Of a stretch of DNA of 64,000 bases, positions 57,962-64,000 are shown piece by piece. The DNA comes from DASUBV01 sp035532295 (GTDB lineage: Bacteria; Actinomycetota; Actinomycetes; Streptosporangiales; Streptosporangiaceae), in the NCBI GenBank assembly GCA_035532295.1, contig DATKRH010000099.1, forward strand, positions 1-64,000, written 5' to 3'. Position 1 is the stretch's first letter; every line of letters starts with the position of its first letter. The translations under genes were made by a program, and so were the position numbers. The notes under the pieces are model-generated. The model saw nothing but the letters and a program-made list of their open reading frames with translations, ran no database searches and was not told the DNA's origin.

Positions 57962-58330
57962 TTAGCCGAGCCTGAACGCGTGGTTCACCAGGGGAATGCC
58001 GATGCCCACGATGACCGCGCCCACGACCGACCACAGCAGCGAGGCTTTCCCCCGCTCGGCGAGCTCGGCACGCCGAGTGACGCTGCCGGCCGCGATCATC
58101 CCGCCCGCGGCGATAGCCGAGGCGCCGCACGCGGCCAGCGCGAGCCACTTGACCCAGGCCAGCAGCGTGGTAACGGCGCCACCGCCAGGGCCGGGGCTAG
58201 CCGGGGCGGGATTGGGGACATTCGCCACCTGGACCGCGTGCGCGGCGCCAGAGCTGATCGCCAGAAGGCCCGGATGGGCGCTAGCTGCCAGCTGGGACAG
58301 GATGAGCGGGGTGAGCGGCAGGAGCGACAT
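57962..58330 (-). CDS. VirB2-like small membrane protein (putative pilin)
   Basis: A 122-residue protein: N-terminal hydrophobic segment with a possible signal-peptidase site (about 25-33), a short Pro/Gly linker, and two TM helices (TTLLAWVKWLALAACGASAIAAGGMIA and ASLLWSVVGAVIVGIGIPLV) joined by a charged loop. Size and topology fit VirB2/TrbC-type pilins. The ATG at 58330 lies inside the end of the ParA-like gene (50-bp overlap). Confidence 0.7.
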   Translation of the reverse strand: MSLLPLTPLILSQLAASAHPGLLAISSGAAHAVQVANVPNPAPASPGPGGGAVTTLLAWVKWLALAACGASAIAAGGMIAAGSVTRRAELAERGKASLLWSVVGAVIVGIGIPLVNHAFRLG

Positions 58331-59261
58331 GCCAGGGAGTCCTTTCTGCGGGAGCCGGAACGGAAGCCGGGCCGGGCGCCGGGCGCGGCACCCGGTGCGG
58401 CGCCGGGCCCGCGCCGGCGCCGATGACCGCCATGACCAGATCGGCGATGTCGCCGCGGCTGAGTCGCTCCGGCGAGCGCGACGGGCGGGGATCGCGGCGC
58501 AGGTCGACGTCGTGGCCGATCTCCACGATCGCGCCGACTCGGTCGGCCAGCAGGGTCCGGCGGCTCCGGGAGCGCGCCGCCCAGCCATGCCCGCGAGCGT
58601 CGTTGATCGCGACAATGAACTGGTGCATGGGCAGGCCGCACTCCTCCGCCGCGGTCATTGCCTCCAGCGTCCGGGACAGTCCTGCCGGGCTCGGGTCCGT
58701 CACCCACAGGCTTGCGGTCCGGGCCGACGCCACGGCCAGCCAGTTCGCCGCCGTGCCTGGTTCCCCGCCGCCTTGCTGCCGGATCAGCCGGAAACCCTCC
58801 AGCGGATCGGCGTCGATCACGGCCGCCCGCAGGTAGCGCAGGACCGGCGCCCAGAACCGGGGCCCCGGCTCCACCTCGCAGAAGCCGGGCAGCAGCGGGC
58901 CGGTATCGGTCAGCACCCAGATCGGGCGCCCGTCCGCCACGTCGATGGCCGAGGTGCTGCGCCGCAGTTCCCGCGCGAACTTCTCGGTGTCCCCGGTGCA
59001 GGCGGCCAGCCAGCCAGTGCCATGCTCGGCGGTGTGGTCCAGCCAGCCCGGCCAGGGGGACGCGGACCGCGGCCGGGTGTCGCAGACCGCCACCGCCCGG
59101 GACCGGCTGTCGGCGGTCCGCTCATTGAGCGCGGCCGCGAGCAGGGCGGCCACGGTCGACCGGCCGACTCCGCCGGCCGCGGACATGACGGGCACCACCA
59201 GCGGGTGCTCGCCGTCCAGAGGTATGGGTCCCACCTCGGGTGACCGCTTACCGCCCTTCAC
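58281..59261 (-). CDS. ParA/MinD-like protein with degenerate P-loop
   Basis: A 326-residue protein with a ParA/MinD-like N-terminus. The deviant Walker A KGGxGKST reads AGGVGRST (about 29-36): both the signature lysine and the catalytic lysine are changed. Further on are AVCDTRPRSASPWPGW, AVIDADPLEGFRLI and WVTDPSPAGLSRTLEAMTAAEECG, then a Pro/Ala-rich tail. It heads the T4SS-like operon and may be a structural or regulatory relative. GTG at 59261 has GGAAGGAAGGGG upstream; the longer frame has no support. Confidence 0.75.
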   Translation of the reverse strand: MKGGKRSPEVGPIPLDGEHPLVVPVMSAAGGVGRSTVAALLAAALNERTADSRSRAVAVCDTRPRSASPWPGWLDHTAEHGTGWLAACTGDTEKFARELRRSTSAIDVADGRPIWVLTDTGPLLPGFCEVEPGPRFWAPVLRYLRAAVIDADPLEGFRLIRQQGGGEPGTAANWLAVASARTASLWVTDPSPAGLSRTLEAMTAAEECGLPMHQFIVAINDARGHGWAARSRSRRTLLADRVGAIVEIGHDVDLRRDPRPSRSPERLSRGDIADLVMAVIGAGAGPAPHRVPRPAPGPASVPAPAERTPWHVAPAAHPAHPVPAGS

Positions 59262-59382
59262 GGACCCCTTCCTTCCCGCCTCCGCGTAGAGGCCAGAACG
59301 TGGCCGCCGGAGGCGATCCTGGTCGCATCGCAATCGTTGCTACGCGGGATCCGCGGCCGAAGTTCACTGTCACGGCCAGCGT

Positions 59383-59703
59383 TCAGCCGCGCTGCAGGGA
59401 CCCGGCCAGCGCCGTCCGTTCGGCCGGGCCCGGAGCTAGCTGCGCGAGCCGGACCGCCGCCCCGGGCCGGGCCACGGCGACAGTCCCGTCGGGTACCGTC
59501 TGCAGGGACTGCGCGACGGACTGGCCCAGAACCAGCGCCGCGGTCACGGCGGCAGCGCCGGCGGCCGTGGTGCGCTGGAGCATGATCGCGTCCTGGCCGG
59601 GCAGCACGGCGGCCGCCTCGAACGCCTCACCAAGCACCGTCACCACGGCCTGCCAGGGACGGCTGCCGACCGTGGCGGGCGAGCCGGTGTCGTCAATGAT
59701 CAT
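59383..59703 (-). CDS. Small hypothetical protein
   Basis: A 106-residue frame from the ATG at 59703: IIDDTGSPATVGSRPWQAVVTVLGEAFEAAAVLPGQDAIMLQ, then an Ala/Val-rich hydrophobic stretch and a polar end. The codon pattern is coding-like, but no RBS is obvious and no family is recognised. The frame stays open to 59919 with Arg-rich sequence, so the true start is uncertain. Confidence 0.4.
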   Translation of the reverse strand: MIIDDTGSPATVGSRPWQAVVTVLGEAFEAAAVLPGQDAIMLQRTTAAGAAAVTAALVLGQSVAQSLQTVPDGTVAVARPGAAVRLAQLAPGPAERTALAGSLQRG

Positions 59704-59983
59704 CCAGGGATCGGCCCGCGAAGCTGTCTGGCTGCGGCGCGACGGCAATGATGACCGTGAACCCGCTCCGGGCGGCGCGAACCGGGGGCGGCACGGGAAC
59801 TCGCGCTTGCGGCCGGCGAAACCGGCTGCTGCGGTAGCTCCGCCGCGATGTGCGCGGAATCTGCCCGGGCTGGCATCAGCGGTCCTCCCCTGCGGCCGGC
59901 CCGCCTGCCGGGACGGCAAGACGGTGCATGCCTTCCTGCTACGACCGGGGATGCCCGCCTGGTTCAGCTAGATGCGCCGGACC

Positions 59984-60277
59984 TCAGGGCGAGTCGGGCT
60001 GGCTGCCGGCGGCGCCGTCCCGCCGGCCAGGCCGGCGATCCTCGCCGGGGCTCCGGTCCGGCACGCCGGGCAGGTCGAGTCCCCCGGCCGCCTCGGCCGG
60101 GGCCAGCAGGTCCAGCCAGGACGGGACGCAGGCCAGCTCGTTATGTTCGGCCCGGCAGGGGGCGCAGCCCTCAAGATGGGCCCGCACGGCCGCTTCCTCC
60201 GGTGCCGAAAGCCCGCCTAGCACGTAGGCTCCGAGAAGCAGCTGCACATGCCCGCCGCGCTCTGCTGCCGACGACAT
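59984..60277 (-). CDS. Zinc-finger anti-sigma-like protein (orphan)
   Basis: A 97-residue protein: HVQLLLGAYVLGGLSAPEEAAVRAHLEGCAPCRAEHNEL, the putative zinc-finger (ZAS-type) motif with HxxxCxxC. Such domains are the cytoplasmic half of many ECF anti-sigma factors. The rest is Pro/Gly-rich, with no TM helix and no sigma-factor gene beside it. It may be a soluble anti-sigma factor or the stub of a longer one. Confidence 0.7.
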   Translation of the reverse strand: MSSAAERGGHVQLLLGAYVLGGLSAPEEAAVRAHLEGCAPCRAEHNELACVPSWLDLLAPAEAAGGLDLPGVPDRSPGEDRRPGRRDGAAGSQPDSP

Positions 60278-60674
60278 CGCTCGGGTCACTCCCGTCCGGC
60301 ACCGCGCGGCAGACGCGATCGATGCAAGATTTCTCGCAAAATCCACCCCCCGGCGACAAGTTATCTGTTCGTCGCTGCGTGGGATCAGTGCGGGTCCGAT
60401 CCGGGCCGCTACCCGCATAGCGTCCCCGGGCGCGGCCCGGTCGGCAAGGCAGCGGGCCGGCCTGACCCGATCGCCGCGACGGCCAGCTCGCTGGCCCGCC
60501 TTCTGGTACGAGCCGCCGCTGGCGCACGTTCACCCACCGCGCGAAGTAGTCCGAGTCGGTCGAACCGGGCGAGTGCTCGGTGCGTAGCCCCAAGAGGATT
60601 CCCCTGAGACAGGCCCCGGGCCCGCCGCGGGAGAAGCCACGTACCGTTCCCGCCCCGGCACGAGGTGAGAGATC
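60278..60674. other. Intergenic region of about 400 bp without a gene
   Basis: Between the zinc-finger gene and the divergent LysM-like gene. It contains a locally AT-richer stretch near 60310-60375 that is a plausible promoter for the zinc-finger gene. Open frames here are GC-shadow with no recognisable protein. Nothing else is seen. Confidence 0.5.
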
Positions 60675-62915
60675 ATGCACCCCAGCAGGCGCCTTCGCGG
60701 CCGCTATCCGCAGGCCGCCGCGCACATTGTCGCGACCGCGCTCATCCTCACCGCGCTGCTCGCCGCGGTGTGGCCCGGCCCGGCCCGGGCCAGTGCCCGC
60801 CAGCCTCACCCGGCCGCGGCGCACTCGTCGCGCGCGGCGCGCACATCGCCCAGGTCACCTACATCGCAGCCTTCGCACCGAGGGTGGGTCAAGTACTACA
60901 TCGTCCAGCCGCCCAAGGACGGGAACAAGGAGTTCCTCTACGAGATCGCGGTCAAGACGCTGGGCGACGGCAGCCGCTCCGCTGAGATCTTCAAGCTCAA
61001 CAAGGGCCGGCTCCAGCCGGGCGGCGGACGCCTGGAATATCCCACGGTGATCCTGCCCGGCTGGATCCTCGTGCTGCCAGCCAGCGCGGCCGGCCCTGGC
61101 GTGCACTATGGCCCGCTGCCAGTCGTCCCCTCGCCCAGCCCTTCGGTCACCGTGTCGCCCACCGTTTCGGCCGCTCCTGCGACGTCCCACCACAACGTGG
61201 CCGCCGCCCCCGGGTCCAGGTCCCCGCGGCTCAGCCAGGAGGACGCCGAGATCGGCGGCGCGGTCCTGATCGCGATCCTTCTCGCCGCGGGCCTGCCGAT
61301 CATGCGGCGGCACCGCCGCAACGCCGTCGGCCGCCCCGGCCGGACCGGGCGCCCCGGCCGTTCGGATCGCCGCCGCGCCAATCGCCCGGCCGGGCCCGGC
61401 CGGCCCGTCAGCAACGCGCCTGCGCCGATGCCACCAGGCACCATGCTGGCCAGCAGCGGTCCGCCGCGAGAGCTGGGCGACGGCAGATCATTCCTGGCCC
61501 CCGTGATCCCGCCGGCGACGATCGGCAGTTCCGCCGGTACCGGTGATCCGGCGGCCGCGCTCGGCACGCTGACCGCGGCTGATGCCGCGCCCGGAGCCGC
61601 CCGGCCGGCCGCACTTAGCTACCCAGCCTGGCTCGACGGCCCGGCCGGGTCAGCACGCTCTGATGGCCGGCCGGATGGCGCGGCTCCCGGCTGGTCAGGC
61701 ATTCAGGGCGCGTTCGCCGACGCGGATGTCCCGGTCGCGGCAGCTGCCCCGCCCCCGGCGGCCGTCTCGGTTAGGCCGGACTCGCCGGCTGTCCCCGCCA
61801 CGGCGACCGCCCCAGCTACGCCGACTGAGGCGGCCGGTCCGGCCGCAACTGCCGCCTCAGCCACGCCTGCCCCGCCCGGCGGGGAGGGCGAGGACGGCGA
61901 GCTGCCGTGGCCCGACTTCCTGGCCCTGGCTGTACCGGGTCCGGCCGCCGCGACTCCTCCCGGCACCGACGTCCCGCCCGTGATCGTCCAGCCCATGATC
62001 GTCCCGCCCGTCGCGGTTCCCGCCGTCGCGGTTCCCGCCGTCACAGGCGCGGTCGTCACAGGCGCGGTCGTCACAGGCGGTGCCTCAGATACCACGGCCC
62101 CCGCGGGCAGCCCAGAGCCCCCTGTCGCCATCGATGACGCCGCTGCGACCATCGTGTCGGGTCCGGCGGATGACGGCGCTCAGATCGCCGCGACGGAAAG
62201 CCGAGCGGCAGGCTTCTCGCCTGTCGCGCTGCGCATCCTGGGAGCACAGCGGTCGTCGGCGCAGCTAGCCGCGACGACGGACGTGCCAGCCCAGCGGCAT
62301 CAGGTCGCACTCGGCGACGACCGGATCGAGGTCGTGCTGTCAGAGGCGCCCGCCGCCAGCCACGATGGCAAGCCGCGTGGCGGCCGCACCTGGCTGACCG
62401 CCACTCCCTACCTGGTCTGGGCACCGCTGCCCTACGACGCTCCAGACGATGGACTTGCCTTCGCGTGCGTGGGCGCGGGGGATGAAGGCTGCCTGTTCAT
62501 CGATCTCGCCGCGGCGCCAGGCGCGGTGGCCATCGGCGGCGACAGCGCCGCCGCGACCCGGCTGGCGGAATCGATCGCGCATCAGCTCTGCATGGCCGCC
62601 ACCACGGCCGACCGCTCCTGCGTCGTCATCGTCGTCGGGGCCGTCCTTCCCGAACCGCATCCTGCCGGCGCAGCCTGGGTCGCCACGGTCCGCGACCTCG
62701 GGTCGGCCGTTACGGATGGTACCGACGACGGCACCGAGATCGTGTTCTGCGACCTGCGCTCGAACGAGGACGCGTTCGCGCTGGCTCGTTATGTCGCCAG
62801 CACGCAGCGCCACGTCGTGCCGGTGGTGCTGGCGGACCTTCCGGACGCTCCGTGGTCGTTCACGGCACATCCGAGCCTTCGCCCGAACGAGGCGCTGTAT
62901 TCCGTCATCGCCTGA
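60675..62915 (+). CDS. LysM-like domain membrane protein linked to the T4SS-like locus
   Basis: A 746-residue protein: signal/TM (about 16-36), a LysM-like domain (KYYIVQPPKDGNKEFLYEIAVKTLGDGSRSAEIFKLNKG ... LPGWILVLP, about 72-135), a Pro/Ser linker, a TM helix (about 195-212) and an Arg-rich stop-transfer, then a long Ala/Pro disordered region with 15-bp-encoded pentapeptides, and a C-terminal alpha/beta domain (about 520-746). GAGGTGAG precedes the ATG. It may tether a machine to peptidoglycan; it is divergent from the operon. Confidence 0.75.
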   Translation: MHPSRRLRGRYPQAAAHIVATALILTALLAAVWPGPARASARQPHPAAAHSSRAARTSPRSPTSQPSHRGWVKYYIVQPPKDGNKEFLYEIAVKTLGDGSRSAEIFKLNKGRLQPGGGRLEYPTVILPGWILVLPASAAGPGVHYGPLPVVPSPSPSVTVSPTVSAAPATSHHNVAAAPGSRSPRLSQEDAEIGGAVLIAILLAAGLPIMRRHRRNAVGRPGRTGRPGRSDRRRANRPAGPGRPVSNAPAPMPPGTMLASSGPPRELGDGRSFLAPVIPPATIGSSAGTGDPAAALGTLTAADAAPGAARPAALSYPAWLDGPAGSARSDGRPDGAAPGWSGIQGAFADADVPVAAAAPPPAAVSVRPDSPAVPATATAPATPTEAAGPAATAASATPAPPGGEGEDGELPWPDFLALAVPGPAAATPPGTDVPPVIVQPMIVPPVAVPAVAVPAVTGAVVTGAVVTGGASDTTAPAGSPEPPVAIDDAAATIVSGPADDGAQIAATESRAAGFSPVALRILGAQRSSAQLAATTDVPAQRHQVALGDDRIEVVLSEAPAASHDGKPRGGRTWLTATPYLVWAPLPYDAPDDGLAFACVGAGDEGCLFIDLAAAPGAVAIGGDSAAATRLAESIAHQLCMAATTADRSCVVIVVGAVLPEPHPAGAAWVATVRDLGSAVTDGTDDGTEIVFCDLRSNEDAFALARYVASTQRHVVPVVLADLPDAPWSFTAHPSLRPNEALYSVIA
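61981..62080. repeat. 15-bp-period repeats in the LysM-like gene
   Basis: Successive 15-bp pairs: TGATCGTCCAGCCCA/TGATCGTCCCGCCCG, TCGCGGTTCCCGCCG x2, TCACAGGCGCGGTCG x2 plus a partial copy. They encode Val/Pro/Ala pentapeptides in the disordered middle of the protein. Confidence 0.9.
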
Positions 62916-62928
62916 CAGTCCGCTGCCT

Positions 62929-62958
62929 GATCACGGCGATCACCTGACCGCCGTGATC
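62929..62958. terminator. Strong bidirectional terminator hairpin
   Basis: GATCACGGCG-N10-CGCCGTGATC, a perfect 10-bp stem, in the 70-bp gap between the convergent LysM-like gene and the last gene of the window. It starts 14 bp after the LysM-gene stop. Confidence 0.6.
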
Positions 62959-62985
62959 GCCTGACCGTGTCCGCGATGGCCGCGG

Positions 62986-64000
62986 TCAGGCTCCGGCGGT
63001 TCCCTCCTGGAACGGGACCCCGCCGGCATCAAGGCCGATCGGCAATGCGGCGCTGCCAGCGAGGCGACCCGGGACCTGGTCCTCGGCGGCCACGTCATCG
63101 CGCAGGGCGGCGGCCGTCACCAGGCGGTCCAGCACCCGGCGGTCCATCTCATCCGGCTCCTTGCCCGGCTGGCTGACGGGGGACGGCCGGGCGGCGCCGC
63201 CCGGGCGGCCCGACCAGGACGCCTCCCGCAGAAAGACCCTGGCCTGGCCGGTCCGCGGCCGGCCCAGGTCAACCTGGAGCACCTTGTAGGTGGTGCCCGC
63301 GGCGAAGATAATCTCATGACGCCCGGCGTCCGCGGCGAGCGCCGCGACTCGCTTGCCGGTCTGTGACCAGATGACGTAACCGATGTTGCCCTCCAGGGCC
63401 ACGAGGCGGGACGACGTCGCGTAGACGAACGCCGGCTCAGTGACGATCGCGCCCGTGACGTAGCCGCTGGCGGCGGGACCTGCCACGCTGGCCGAGCTGA
63501 AGACGGCCCCGGTGAACGAGGGCAGCCGGCGGAGCCCGGAGATGACGCACGGCATCCGCGGATCGCCGGCGGGGCCAGCTGTCCTGAGAGCGGCGGCCGC
63601 ACCGCGGTGGTCGTCGGCCAGGAAGTCGAGTACGGCGGCGAAGTCCGTCACGACCGCGTCCTCCGCGTCGCCCGCGGCCGCCGCCCGCAGGCCGGGCCGC
63701 TGCGTCAGCATGCGCCGCACCGCCACGACATACGACTGATACCGCGCCGCCGACTCCCGGTAGCGCAGCCGATCCTGTGCCGATGACCGGTGGTCGCGGG
63801 CGAGCAGGACCACGCGGCTCGGCGGGACCGGCGGGCCGGCGACGCCGCCGGTGGTGGGCGGCTGCCCAGGGACCACTGGCCCGGCCGCGGCCGGAAAGGC
63901 CGGAGGGGCGGGCGCGACCGGAGGAGTCACGAGGAGTGGTATGGCCACCGGGGCCGGTGGGGTCACCGGGACCGGCTGCGGCCCTGGCAGCTGATGCGGC
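62986..64000 (-). CDS. Pro-rich protein with degenerate ADP-ribosyltransferase-like domain (5' end outside window)
   Basis: The reverse-strand frame is open to the right edge, so the protein is longer than the about 338 residues visible. A Pro/Ala-rich region is followed by a helical part (RYRESAARYQSYVVAVRRML) and a C-terminal domain whose strand order recalls ART-fold proteins: LPSFTGAVFSSA, VTEPAFVYATSS, VIWSQTGKRVAAL, RHEIIFAAGTTYKVLQVD, VFLREAS. The expected Arg after VF is Ser and the ExE-like site reads RHE, so activity is doubtful. It may be a cargo or component of the T4SS-like system. Confidence 0.5.
   Translation of the reverse strand, partial: PHQLPGPQPVPVTPPAPVAIPLLVTPPVAPAPPAFPAAAGPVVPGQPPTTGGVAGPPVPPSRVVLLARDHRSSAQDRLRYRESAARYQSYVVAVRRMLTQRPGLRAAAAGDAEDAVVTDFAAVLDFLADDHRGAAAALRTAGPAGDPRMPCVISGLRRLPSFTGAVFSSASVAGPAASGYVTGAIVTEPAFVYATSSRLVALEGNIGYVIWSQTGKRVAALAADAGRHEIIFAAGTTYKVLQVDLGRPRTGQARVFLREASWSGRPGGAARPSPVSQPGKEPDEMDRRVLDRLVTAAALRDDVAAEDQVPGRLAGSAALPIGLDAGGVPFQEGTAGA

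Noticed and set aside
51728..64000. Integrative conjugative element with attachment sites
   Set aside because: No tRNA, integrase, relaxase, Rep or flanking direct repeats seen inside the window; could still lie beyond the right edge.

Overview
The window is very GC-rich (around 70% or more by eye) with strong G/C third-position bias and many 4-bp ATGA/GTGA gene overlaps. Its gene content is typical of a filamentous or spore-forming actinobacterium, probably Streptosporangiales/Frankiales-like. The clues are a complete conservon (cvnA-D), the hom-thrC-thrB order, an XRE(DUF5753)/DUF397 pair, several acyl-CoA dehydrogenases, a PIG-L deacetylase and an actinobacterial type-IV-secretion-like locus. 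I see no rRNA, tRNA or CRISPR array.

Layout. 1-1.4 kb: the 5' end of an acyl-CoA dehydrogenase, a broken SRPBCC gene, a Clp-N-domain protein and an orphan nucleotidyltransferase. 1.5-6.5 kb: an ABC exporter whose ATPase is fused to a secreted-type alpha/beta hydrolase, then an amidase. 6.5-10.6 kb: the conservon operon with an AT-rich upstream region. 10.7-14.0 kb: threonine biosynthesis. 14.3-21.4 kb: PIG-L deacetylase, Lon, UPF0718 permease, an EEP-fold nuclease/phosphatase, uracil-DNA glycosylase and a membrane protein. 21.5-31.1 kb: a catabolic cluster (hydratase, two acyl-CoA dehydrogenases, an ADP-forming acyl-CoA ligase, TetR, SDR, DUF35 protein and a Cys-less thiolase-like protein) that looks like side-chain degradation of a steroid or other isoprenoid acid. 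Its three promoter regions share a TAGAAY-N3-RTTCYA palindrome. 31.1-35.8 kb: a decayed or rearranged patch (thioredoxin stub, XRE/DUF397, small ORFs, AI-2E transporter stub), then an acyltransferase/patatin pair. 36-43.6 kb: a GntR-controlled peptide/nickel-type ABC importer with a fused double ATPase and an acetamidase/formamidase. 43.7-51.6 kb: pyruvate kinase, a PLP dehydratase, an FAD oxidoreductase, pgeF overlapping murD, and an FAD-linked oxidase. 51.7-64 kb: a T4SS-like operon (degenerate ParA-like protein, VirB2-like, VirB8-like, VirB6-like, SCO6880-like, VirB4-like ATPase, transglycosylase-NlpC/P60 protein), an orphan zinc-finger protein, a divergent LysM-like membrane protein, and a Pro-rich protein with a degenerate ADP-ribosyltransferase-like domain running off the right edge.

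The less ordinary signals are: the shared operator of the catabolic regulon; the T4SS-like locus with two proteins altered at active-site positions (NlpC/P60 Cys to Ser; ParA-type P-loop lysines lost) and no relaxase in view; a duplicated 133-bp unit carrying a 20-bp-arm hairpin that forms the 3' end of the TetR gene; and the repeated occurrence of in-frame tandem repeats with a 15-bp period in at least seven unrelated genes. All functional statements rest on motif recognition by eye, with no database search.
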